Origin: Streptomyces sp. NBC_01716
GTDB taxonomy: Bacteria > Actinomycetota > Actinomycetes > Streptomycetales > Streptomycetaceae
Direction: 5' to 3'
Length of the DNA stretch: 64,000 nt
Assembly (NCBI RefSeq): GCF_036248275.1
Contig: NZ_CP109181.1
Span: forward strand, 5,642,001-5,706,000
Positions 16,238-24,433 of this stretch are shown here, piece by piece (position 1 is the stretch's first letter; each line of letters begins with the position of its first letter). The notes under the pieces were generated by a model. It was not told the DNA's origin, did no database searches, and was given only the letters and a program-made list of their open reading frames with translations. A program made the translations under genes and the position numbers.

Positions 16238-17239
16238 TCAGAGAGTATCAGCGGACCGTCGGAGAGCGTCCATGATCTGTCGACCTAGCGCAGCGGACAC
16301 GGGTGGAGGCGTGGTCTGACTGATCTGTCGGTACGCCGATGTCTTCCCGCCGACGATCTGCCACTCGGTGGGAAAGCCTTGGAGCAGTGCGACTTGGTCG
16401 ACCGTTAGTTTCGGCAGACCGTGGCGCGGCTCGATGTCGAAGTCTCTTCGGAAGTCGGGTCCCGGTACCGAGTTGCCGATGCTCCCACCGTAGATGCCCC
16501 AACGGGCCCAAAGCGCCTTCGTGCGGCTGGCCCCGAGGTCGGCGCCCCCTCGGCCGGTGGCGCCGCCCATGATCAGAGGTGCCGGCTCCGAGGCGTTGGC
16601 GGCCCAGTCGGCAGCCTCGGGCCACCCCGCTGAGGCCATCGACTCGTAGAGGGTTTCGCCAAGGGTGGGACAGCGCTTCGAGGTGGGAGTGGGCCACGTG
16701 AAGTGGGTCATGTCCTCCGCGTGCATGGCGATCACGAATCCGTGCGTCCGGTGTTGCGGTACGCCGAAATCGGTGGCCGTCAGCGTGGACGACACCATTT
16801 CGTAGCCCAGGTCTTCGATCGACTCCCGAACTGCGGCCCGCTCGGATTCGAACCTCGGGGCACGGAGAAACGTTGGGATGTTCTCGATGACGAGAACTCG
16901 CGGCCTGATGTATGCGGCCATGTCGAGCGTCGCCCGAAGAACGTCGCGACGGTCATTCGTTGCGAGTTGTTTGCCCGCGATGCTGTAGGGGGATCGGGGG
17001 AGGCCGCAACTCAGAACGTCGGCGTAGTCCATGGGTTGATGACTCACCGGTTCGATGCGCTTGAGGTCGTCGCAGACCGTGTACCACCCCGGGCGGTTGC
17101 GAGCGAGGGTGGCGCAGGTGTTCGGATCGATGTCGACCGCAGCAACCACATCGAATCCTGCCTGCTCGAGCCCCAACGCCTGCCCGCCGACGCCCGCGCA
17201 CAACTCGATCGCGGTGAACCGTGCTTCCTGCGTGCGCAT
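16238..17239 (-). CDS. DNA cytosine methyltransferase homologue lacking catalytic residues (pseudo-enzyme)
   Basis: At 333 residues this has the fold of a C5-cytosine methyltransferase: AIELCAGVGGQALGLEQAGF, SIAGKQL, IEN (E119), and DFGVPQ. The motif IV Pro-Cys is replaced by Pro-Arg (GLPRSPYS, Arg82 encoded CGA). Motif VIII QxRxR reads QHRTH (162-166), and the motif X GN is lost (RQISQTTPPPV, 304-314). The reading frame is intact and not otherwise degraded, so the protein is probably made. It may act as a partner, DNA-recognition subunit or regulator. It lies between the Z1 gene and the intact methyltransferase in the operon. Confidence 0.85.
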   Translation of the reverse strand: MRTQEARFTAIELCAGVGGQALGLEQAGFDVVAAVDIDPNTCATLARNRPGWYTVCDDLKRIEPVSHQPMDYADVLSCGLPRSPYSIAGKQLATNDRRDVLRATLDMAAYIRPRVLVIENIPTFLRAPRFESERAAVRESIEDLGYEMVSSTLTATDFGVPQHRTHGFVIAMHAEDMTHFTWPTPTSKRCPTLGETLYESMASAGWPEAADWAANASEPAPLIMGGATGRGGADLGASRTKALWARWGIYGGSIGNSVPGPDFRRDFDIEPRHGLPKLTVDQVALLQGFPTEWQIVGGKTSAYRQISQTTPPPVSAALGRQIMDALRRSADTL

Positions 17240-17279
17240 GTCTCCCCCGACATCGACAACGAACTCCGTGTACCGACTG

Positions 17280-20207
17280 TCACGTGTCCTTGGAATCGAT
17301 CGTAGTGAATCGAATCACCTTCCCGTCACGACTGCGTGCGGTCGCCGGAGCGACAAATGTGAACGCCATCACAACCCTGCTCGGATCCATTCGGCCAGAG
17401 GCTTCGAATTCGGGCCGGTGCTCAGGTTCCACCACGGGGTAGAGGGATACGACTCCACGACGTTCCGCGACGTACTGCTCGGTTGTCGTGTTTCCTCCAT
17501 GGGGCAATGCGCCCGCGATGCGCAGTGCGGCCGCGCGATGCTTGGGCTCGCTGATGGCGCCGAAGACGTCACCGCGCCGGCGCCGGCGGCCGAACCAGGA
17601 GAAGGGCCGTGAGGAAGTGCCCACGGGAAGCCGCTTGTTCATGGAAGAGTGCTGGGGAGCCAGGACGACCCAGTCGTCCACCTTGGCCGGTGAGGCGAGA
17701 GTGATGTCTTCGAGGTAGGTGAGATGCGGGTCGAACCTTCCCGCAGCATCCCATTTGAGCGCTCGTAGCAGAGTCAGGAGTTCGTCGGAGGAGATTGTTC
17801 CGGAGAGGGCGTCGAAGCGGTGGTGTGTCGTCGCCTCGTCGTCGAAGTGGTACGCGAACGTACTCGGTTCGCTCGACAACGACTCCAGGATCGGCATCCA
17901 CAACTGAGTGTTGTGCCGTAGGGCGGGTGTTCCGGAGGGGTACGCGGTCGGTTCCTCCCACTTGCCCGGTGAATGGATCTCCACCAGGCGGGAGTTGTAC
18001 ATTTTATTGGTGCTCGCGGGGCGGAGCCAGGCCAGGTGCTGTGACACGAGGGGAGGCACTTGCGCGGGCGTGACCTGGGACTCGCCGTCGATCCGGGCCG
18101 AGTATTGCTGCAACTGGTCCCTGAAGCTCTCTTCGTCGCGGCAGATTGCCTCGAAGGCTTCGTACAGGTCGATGTCGCGCGTGCCCATCGTCTCCTCCCG
18201 ACCCAGATAGAGGCGGACCAGATCCTGATATCCCTTGCGGAAACCGAACCACCGGCCCATTTGCATGAGGGTGGAGGCGTTGTTGGTGCGGCGGCGGTAG
18301 TACGTGACGGTCAGGCCTTCGACAGTGAAGCCGCGGGCGAGCTTCTGGCCGCCGATAAGGACTTTCCACAGGGGCCGCTTGTCGAAGTCCGCTTCGCCGT
18401 TCTCGATGTCCGTGTCGCCGTTGACCACGACGATCGGTTGATCGTCGCCGCCGATACGGATGGCCGCAGCGCCGACGTACGGCGAAAGTTCCTCGTACGA
18501 CGCCGGCACGGGGAATCCGTCGGCTCGTACGCGCGAGACCGGAGCGACGTCCTTCTCGAAGAGGTCGCGCAATCGGGCATGACCGTTCGGACCGGTGTAA
18601 CCGGCGGACCACCACATTTTGTGGACCCGGCCCCGCAGCGCGCGGTGGTCGGCCGTACGGACCGACTCGTGGATCAGCATGGTGTGGTGCTGGAAGTAGC
18701 GGTCTCCCAGCCCGTTGCTCTCACGGTAGAGCTTCATGGCCGCAGTGAGCACGAACATGTCCATCGCCTGCTGAAGAGCGGTGTCGTCTTCCTCCGACTC
18801 CAGATGGATGTCGCGGACATGTGCCTTCTCGTTGGAGTTGGCGAAGCTGCGATCATCCAGAGGGATCGGAGAGTCCAAGTCGTGGAAGTCCTGGACACCC
18901 ATGTACCCGGCGGGTCGCGGCAGGGAAACGATGAAATCCTTGGGGAAAATGTCCTCGGCGTCGCTGGGGTCGATGAAGACATTCGCAAAGGGGGTCGCTG
19001 TATAGCCGACGTACTGGGCGCGGGGGAGAAGGCGGAGGAGTTCCGAGATCTTGTCGTTGATCGCGGTGCGTTCGGAGTCCTGCTTGTTGGGATTCGCGGT
19101 GTTGACCGATGCTTCGTCGGACTCGTCGTCGATGATCAGGACCGGGATCTCGGAGAGCGGCGTCTTGATCTTGTTGAGGTCTTTGACAAGTTTTCCGAGC
19201 ACGCTCTTGTTCTTCTTGACCACCATCAAGCGGGCGGATGAACGGTGGAGATTGCGCGGATCGTGCAGAGGCAGTGCGGGTTCCTGTTTCTCGAATTCCA
19301 GCGCCACGATTCCTTGGAGCAGACTCTTGTAGTCGTTGTCCCGTGTAGTCATACGGACGATGTCGAAACCGCCCAGGGCGGAGGGCAGTCCGCCGTGGGA
19401 CAGGAATTTACCCTGGGGCCATGCCGGGTCGTCGGCGTAGTCGGACTCGTACTCGGAGGCCCCACGCAGGATGTTCTCGCGGCCGACGAGTTCCATGTCC
19501 AACCTGCGCTGTGTCTGTGCCCTCAGGAGGTTGAGAGTGCCACCGAGGACGATGACCAGGCGGTACCCCGAGTCCACTGCCTTGGCGATGACGCCGGTGA
19601 AGTTGGCGGTCTTTCCCGACTGGACGTATCCCACAACCAGGCCCTTGGACTGGTAGGCGCTGCGAGCCGTGGGGTCCGCCAGGCGCTCCACGACGCGGTC
19701 GGAAGCCGCGTCCAGGCTTGCGACCGCAGTCTCGGACCAGCCCTTCTCCGAAAGGAGTTGACGGTATGCGGGCCAATACCAACTGCGGCCTTGCTGCGAC
19801 TGAGGTGTGTACCAGGGTTTGAAGATCTCGCTGATGACAACCGGTCCCGTCTCCTTGGGAACGGGGATCAGGGAATTGAGGATCTTCCCGGTTGCTTCTG
19901 CCAGCCCCAGGAGCGTCAGGACGGATCCGCGGCGTTCCTCTGTGCGCGGCTCGGTCTCCGTCCATGTGGGGTTCTCCGAGTAGTCCCACTGCGTCATCTG
20001 TTTGCGCCACAGTTCCACGAACTGGTCCGTGGCGTGGGCAGCATTGAGAGTCTCGAAGAAGTCGGCCTCGGTGGCGAGCAGTTCAGCCTCCGGCCCCTCC
20101 TCCTCGGATTGATACTCCAAGGCGCGGAGGAGATTCTTGGGTCGGCTGTCCATCCCGGCAAGGGCTGAGGTGTGCAGGGTGAGCCGCAGCAGTTCGGAGC
20201 TGTTCAT
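17280..20207 (-). CDS. Z1 domain-containing helicase-like ATPase
   Basis: This 975-residue protein has a P-loop GYVQSGKTANFTGVIAKA at about residues 193-210, a Walker B-like VLIIDDESDEASVN at about 360, and the Z1-type C-terminal half (ARGFTVEGLTVTYYRRRTNNASTLMQMGRWFGFRKGY). Z1 proteins are superfamily-2-type ATPases found in operons with MORC-like ATPases, cytosine methyltransferases and nucleases. Here it would power DNA translocation or remodelling for restriction. Of three consecutive ATGs the third is best placed relative to GAGG. It follows the PD-(D/E)XK gene by 14 bases. Confidence 0.9.
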   Translation of the reverse strand: MNSSELLRLTLHTSALAGMDSRPKNLLRALEYQSEEEGPEAELLATEADFFETLNAAHATDQFVELWRKQMTQWDYSENPTWTETEPRTEERRGSVLTLLGLAEATGKILNSLIPVPKETGPVVISEIFKPWYTPQSQQGRSWYWPAYRQLLSEKGWSETAVASLDAASDRVVERLADPTARSAYQSKGLVVGYVQSGKTANFTGVIAKAVDSGYRLVIVLGGTLNLLRAQTQRRLDMELVGRENILRGASEYESDYADDPAWPQGKFLSHGGLPSALGGFDIVRMTTRDNDYKSLLQGIVALEFEKQEPALPLHDPRNLHRSSARLMVVKKNKSVLGKLVKDLNKIKTPLSEIPVLIIDDESDEASVNTANPNKQDSERTAINDKISELLRLLPRAQYVGYTATPFANVFIDPSDAEDIFPKDFIVSLPRPAGYMGVQDFHDLDSPIPLDDRSFANSNEKAHVRDIHLESEEDDTALQQAMDMFVLTAAMKLYRESNGLGDRYFQHHTMLIHESVRTADHRALRGRVHKMWWSAGYTGPNGHARLRDLFEKDVAPVSRVRADGFPVPASYEELSPYVGAAAIRIGGDDQPIVVVNGDTDIENGEADFDKRPLWKVLIGGQKLARGFTVEGLTVTYYRRRTNNASTLMQMGRWFGFRKGYQDLVRLYLGREETMGTRDIDLYEAFEAICRDEESFRDQLQQYSARIDGESQVTPAQVPPLVSQHLAWLRPASTNKMYNSRLVEIHSPGKWEEPTAYPSGTPALRHNTQLWMPILESLSSEPSTFAYHFDDEATTHHRFDALSGTISSDELLTLLRALKWDAAGRFDPHLTYLEDITLASPAKVDDWVVLAPQHSSMNKRLPVGTSSRPFSWFGRRRRRGDVFGAISEPKHRAAALRIAGALPHGGNTTTEQYVAERRGVVSLYPVVEPEHRPEFEASGRMDPSRVVMAFTFVAPATARSRDGKVIRFTTIDSKDT

Positions 20208-20221
20208 CATCATTCCTCGGC

Positions 20222-21193
20222 TTACGGGATACGGATCTCGTGCAGTTCAAAGGGGAATTCGGCCGGTTGCGGCAGGCCACTCACATCGAGTGTGTATGTC
20301 ACGTCGCGCACCCGATCCCGCACGTGCGCCGGCACCGTTCTCATGTCGAGACGCGGTAGTCGGTCGTCGACCGGAAGCACGACGGGGTCATTGCGCATGT
20401 GCCAGCGCTCGTCGTCCGGCAGTTCGGGATCCCAACCCGATGCGGAGAGTTGTTCGTCGAAGAGATCGAGAGACTCCGGAGCCTGTTCTGTGATCTCGTG
20501 GCGTACGGCTTGAACGGAGTCCCGCAGCGAACGCCCCTGGGCGCCACCTCGTGTGACCTGCAAAGAGAGAAGCCACAAAGGGCGCTCATCGGTCGGTGTC
20601 AATTGGCCGAGACCGTGGACCGTGTGGCTGCGTTGCTCGGAAGCGGTCGTTTTCACTTCGAGGTCGAAGTCCGGAAGCCCGAAGTCGTGTTCTTCGCCGT
20701 ACGGGCCCTTCCAAGCCTGCACGGCGGCGGACCAGTCGCGGGCGTGGGCGATGGAGACAAGGACGCAGAGCTCACCGAGGATACCGATACGTTTCTGCAT
20801 TCCGAGGCCCCTCGGACGTTCCAGGAGAGCGCTCCAGGCTCTTACTGTTTCGGCGAAGGCCTGATCCAACGTGCGCTCATGAGTGACGATCCGGTCGGCC
20901 ACGGCGTTCAAGAGATCGTGGAAGTCACGGACGAGGGCGGCCTGGGTGGTTCTGATGCGAGCCATACGCATGCCCCGCTCGGCGATCTGATCGATGCGGA
21001 TCAGTGGTAGGGGCGACGTCGGGGGCTTGTGACGACTGTCCAGTTCCACGTAGAGGGCGATTTCCTCGTTGCCGCCGACCACATAGGAGACTTCGGGATG
21101 AGCCGAGGGCGCGGACAACCGGTAGGTTGTCGCCTGGTTTTCGCCGAGGTAGTACTCGACAGAGCGCCATGGAACGAACGGCTCGTCAGTCAT
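20222..21193 (-). CDS. PD-(D/E)XK motif protein (DUF4420), predicted nuclease
   Basis: The 323-residue protein carries a nuclease-like active site: GELCVL with Glu141, then LPDFDLEVKTT with Asp175/Asp177, Glu179 and Lys181, matching PD-(D/E)XK. This is the DUF4420 family that accompanies Z1 and MORC-like genes in predicted restriction systems. It is the likely DNA-cleaving subunit, together with Vsr. Its start overlaps the end of the MORC-like gene by 8 bases, implying coupling. Confidence 0.87.
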   Translation of the reverse strand: MTDEPFVPWRSVEYYLGENQATTYRLSAPSAHPEVSYVVGGNEEIALYVELDSRHKPPTSPLPLIRIDQIAERGMRMARIRTTQAALVRDFHDLLNAVADRIVTHERTLDQAFAETVRAWSALLERPRGLGMQKRIGILGELCVLVSIAHARDWSAAVQAWKGPYGEEHDFGLPDFDLEVKTTASEQRSHTVHGLGQLTPTDERPLWLLSLQVTRGGAQGRSLRDSVQAVRHEITEQAPESLDLFDEQLSASGWDPELPDDERWHMRNDPVVLPVDDRLPRLDMRTVPAHVRDRVRDVTYTLDVSGLPQPAEFPFELHEIRIP

Positions 21194-22721
21194 GGTCTCC
21201 CACTCTGTCGAGCTCGGCTCGCGCGGCCGAGACGAGGATCGACTGCCAGAGCTGCAAGTTGTCCCGTTCGCGGCTGCCGCTGTACTCCTTCTCGAACACG
21301 TCGTGCAGCAGCACGTACATCAGGGACTTGATCAACGGCGCGTCGTTGAGTCCACCGCGGCGCCCACCCAGAATCGCTGCCCGGTAGTGCTGATTGAGGA
21401 CGATCGAACGAGTTGGCCGATCGACCTCGAAAAAGAGTTCGTTGTCGAGTCGTTGCCAGCGGAGTGCGATCGCATCCTCGTGCGGGATGATCGGAAGTTC
21501 CTCCTCGATCGTTTCTCGTACGGCGCGGTCGAGGCCCTTGCCCGGAGGCAGTACCGGCTTGCGCGCAGTGCCGGCGCGTTTACGCGCATCCCGATAGGTC
21601 GTGTCGCTCGATGTCAGGTAGTCGAGGAAGGTGCGTCCGTCGCCGTCTGCCGCCGATTCGAGCGCGGAGGCGAACTGCGGGGCTGCCTCGACGCCGGATT
21701 TCTTCACGGTGAGACGGAAGGCATCACCGGGGGAGTTCGGAAGATCGATGGCGACGCGTGCCAATGAAAGATGTTGTTCGGGCTGACGAAAAGTGTTCCA
21801 ACCTCCGGCCTGGACGAGCCGGTTGTGCCGGTAGAAGTAGAAGCCCTGACGCTCCATGACCGAACCGACGGCTTTGTACTCGTCGAGGTTCGACTTGGGC
21901 GTCCAGACGTGGGCGTCCAACGTGACGTCACCGAACGAGGGCAGGGACGCGGTGAATTTCCGGGGGTAGTCGGGATGGCCCGAGACCGGATAGCCGAAGG
22001 GATCGAGAGGTTCGACACCGAAGTTCATGTAGATCGTTCCGGTCCGCACGTCCTCCACGGCGATGGTGATGTTGAAGTCGTCGCGGGCCAGGAATCGGTG
22101 CAGATGGAGGCCGAGGTGAAGGCCCAACTTGTTGATTGTCCTGTGGAGGTAACGGTCGGTCTGGCCTCCGCCCCCGTGCTTGGGGAAATCCTTGACACCG
22201 TCCCAGCGAACCACGGTGCCCTGCCACTCGATGGGGCGTTTGTTGTCGTAGCGATCGATCAACGTCTGGGCGTAGTAGGGATCGACGATGTCGCAGTGGA
22301 ATCCCGAGAGGGCGCGTTCCATCATCCAACGGCGGCCGGCTGTGCGAGTGCGTTTGGTGGTGCTGACGACGGTGACGGCAGACGCGTGGCTGAGCGAGGC
22401 GGACTTGAGCCCCGTACCGAACATGCCGAGCGCGTCGACGGCATAGTCGCGTCGTCCACCCACGGTCATCGCGACGTCGAGGGCCGTCTCGTCCATGCCG
22501 CGGCCGTCGTCCACGACCAGGAGGCTGACGAGCTGATCGCCATCACGGAGGAAGTGGATGACGACATCGTTCGCCCCGGCGTCGATTGAGTTGTCGACCA
22601 GGTCGGCAATGGCGATCTCGAAGCCGTACCCCTGGCTGCTGAGTGCCTCCATGTATCTCGCGTCGGGCGGCAGGCGCTTGCTCCCCACGGTGGGGACGTC
22701 AAACTTCCAGTCGTGGGTCAT
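21186..22721 (-). CDS. MORC/MutL-like GHKL ATPase of the restriction operon
   Basis: A 511-residue ATPase with textbook GHKL motifs: EIAIADLVDNSIDAGA (35-50, N44 for Mg2+ binding), VVDDGRGMD (69-77) and GMFGTGLKSASLS (99-111). An S5-like domain and a helical C terminus follow. Such MORC-like proteins in bacterial restriction-type operons were described by Iyer, Abhiman and Aravind as relatives of eukaryotic MORC ATPases. ATP-driven dimer closure would clamp DNA for the linked nuclease. I chose the ATG with GAGG just upstream; an alternative start is eight codons earlier. Confidence 0.9.
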   Translation of the reverse strand: MTHDWKFDVPTVGSKRLPPDARYMEALSSQGYGFEIAIADLVDNSIDAGANDVVIHFLRDGDQLVSLLVVDDGRGMDETALDVAMTVGGRRDYAVDALGMFGTGLKSASLSHASAVTVVSTTKRTRTAGRRWMMERALSGFHCDIVDPYYAQTLIDRYDNKRPIEWQGTVVRWDGVKDFPKHGGGGQTDRYLHRTINKLGLHLGLHLHRFLARDDFNITIAVEDVRTGTIYMNFGVEPLDPFGYPVSGHPDYPRKFTASLPSFGDVTLDAHVWTPKSNLDEYKAVGSVMERQGFYFYRHNRLVQAGGWNTFRQPEQHLSLARVAIDLPNSPGDAFRLTVKKSGVEAAPQFASALESAADGDGRTFLDYLTSSDTTYRDARKRAGTARKPVLPPGKGLDRAVRETIEEELPIIPHEDAIALRWQRLDNELFFEVDRPTRSIVLNQHYRAAILGGRRGGLNDAPLIKSLMYVLLHDVFEKEYSGSRERDNLQLWQSILVSAARAELDRVGDHD

Positions 22722-22823
22722 TTCCTCGCCTTGGAGAACCTGCAACTAATACGATGATTAGTGACCGTAGCGGTTGGGGCTGACAGTGGGTGTGGAAACC
22801 CGCCACGAGAAGTGCGGGGAGGA

Positions 22824-23270
22824 TCACGTTCCGCTTTTCGGTGGCCGATGTGGCGACGAAGTCGCCTCTCTGGTCCGGGCGACGGTACGTGAAATGTCCT
22901 TCGGATCCTCGTGTTCCCAGAATCGTAGGACCGTCCATCCCTCGGCTTCGAGGTGCTCGGTGGTTTCCTGATCCCGAGCGATGTTCTTGTCCAACTTCGC
23001 GCGCCACCACTCGGCGTTCGACTTGGGTCGGGTCGCGTGCTCGGGGCAGCCGTGCCAGAAGCAACCATCGAGGAAGACTGCGATCTTGGCCGGGCCGAAG
23101 ACGATGTCGATCGTTCGGCGAGGCATGCCCGGGACGGGTACGTTCACGCGGTAGCGCAACCCGGCCGCGTGGAGGATCTTGCGCACAGCGACCTCCGGGG
23201 CCGTGTCGCGAGAAGCCTGACGGCTCATACGGGCCGAGACAGCGGCGGACGAGGGAACGACTTTGGGCAT
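22824..23270 (-). CDS. vsr: very short patch repair endonuclease (Vsr family)
   Basis: The 148-residue Vsr-family nuclease has the conserved core RRTIDIVFGPAKIAVFLDGCFWHGCPEH; Asp55 and Asp68 are probable metal ligands and Cys/His residues form the zinc-binding part. Classical Vsr nicks T:G mismatches left by deaminated 5-methylcytosine; in these operons it may instead be part of the restriction machinery. It is the first gene of the operon, 102 bases before the MORC-like gene. A second start at Met15 (MSRQASRDT) is possible because homologues usually begin near there. Confidence 0.92.
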   Translation of the reverse strand: MPKVVPSSAAVSARMSRQASRDTAPEVAVRKILHAAGLRYRVNVPVPGMPRRTIDIVFGPAKIAVFLDGCFWHGCPEHATRPKSNAEWWRAKLDKNIARDQETTEHLEAEGWTVLRFWEHEDPKDISRTVARTREATSSPHRPPKSGT

Positions 23271-23370
23271 CTGGGCATTGTGCCGGCCGCCCCGCGCAGC
23301 GAGATACGAAGTCCGGTCGAACGCGACGCCGTGACTTGGTTCGTTCCCCGTCCCCGACTCTTCCCCCGGG

Positions 23371-24369
23371 TCAACCCGCCCCGTGGCACTCCCTGTACGC
23401 CTTCCCCGAGCCGCACCAGCACGTGGCGTTGCGGGCCGGGGGCCAAGGGGTGGCGCGGCCGCGGGCCGCCAAGGTGGTGGCGTATTGGGGGAGCAGCGTC
23501 GGGTCCGACGGGGAAGCCGACTCCGAGGCTGCGAAGGCCTCGTAGGAGGGGACCGTGCCCGTCACGATGCCCAGGTTGGGGGTGCCCGTGGAGGCCAGTT
23601 CGCGGAGGGAGGACTCCAGTTGGGCGAGGTGGGCCTCGCGGGAGGGGTATTCGGTGCGGAGGGCCGGGTACGCCGTGAGGAGTTCGGTCAGTTCCGCCTC
23701 CGGCCAGTGCAGGACCGCGACCGGGAACGGGCGGGAGAGAGCCGAGCGGTACGAGCCCAGTTCGGCGCGCAGGCGGACGATCTCGGCCTGGAGTTCGGCC
23801 GGGTTGTCGGAGCCGAGGGCCCAGAGGCGTTTGGGGTCGTGGAGTTCGTCCAGGGGCACGGACGTCTTGTTCACCTGGTCGCCCAGGGCGTCCCAGTCGT
23901 CGTGCTCCAGGCCCAGCAGGCGGCGCAGGCGGTGGCGGCCGAGGAGGAGGGACCCGGCGGAGTACGGGACTTCCTCGCCGGGGGTCAGGAGCAGGTTGAG
24001 GGCCGTGGTGTAGGAGTCGTGGGCCGCTTCGAGTTCGTCGTGGGCCTCCAGCGTCTCCGCCACGATCTCCCACGGCGCCGGTTCCAGCGGTTCGGCGATG
24101 CGCAGGCCGTCGATGATCGCGCGGGCCTCGGCCTCGTGGCCGTACTCCCACAGGTTGGCGGCCTTCAGCGCCTTCACCAGGTGGGGGTGGTCCGGGGTGC
24201 CGGCGAGGAGGTCGTCGTAGAGGCCGGTGGCGCGGTCGCGGGCGCCGGCCAGTTCCAGATGGGCGGCGGCCTGGAGAAGCAGGGGCTCGCGGTCCTCGGG
24301 GTACCGGGAGGCCGTGCGGAGCAGGCGCTCGGCCTCGGTGGTGTGGTCGGCAGGGATGTCGGGGCGCAT
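23371..24369 (-). CDS. TPR-like protein with C-terminal SEC-C zinc motif
   Basis: A 332-residue protein with helical TPR-like repeats in the first half (AERLLRTASRYPEDREPLLLQAAAHLELAG). It ends in a SEC-C zinc-binding motif, CWCGSGKAYRECHG. SEC-C is found at the end of SecA and in many unrelated proteins, where it binds zinc and partners; no export role follows from it here. The second ATG (MRPDIP) was taken as start. The gene marks the right edge of the defence island and has the GC-rich codon use of core genes. Confidence 0.82.
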   Translation of the reverse strand: MRPDIPADHTTEAERLLRTASRYPEDREPLLLQAAAHLELAGARDRATGLYDDLLAGTPDHPHLVKALKAANLWEYGHEAEARAIIDGLRIAEPLEPAPWEIVAETLEAHDELEAAHDSYTTALNLLLTPGEEVPYSAGSLLLGRHRLRRLLGLEHDDWDALGDQVNKTSVPLDELHDPKRLWALGSDNPAELQAEIVRLRAELGSYRSALSRPFPVAVLHWPEAELTELLTAYPALRTEYPSREAHLAQLESSLRELASTGTPNLGIVTGTVPSYEAFAASESASPSDPTLLPQYATTLAARGRATPWPPARNATCWCGSGKAYRECHGAG

Positions 24370-24433
24370 GGTCCACACCGTACTGCTGTACGCCGGTCGG
24401 GGCGGAGGGTGTTCGGGCTACGGGAACCGGGCG

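Noticed and set aside
18060-20168. Long plus-strand open frames opposite the Z1 gene
   Set aside because: They mirror codon bias of the Z1 gene, which has clear P-loop and Walker B motifs; the opposite frames contain no family pattern.
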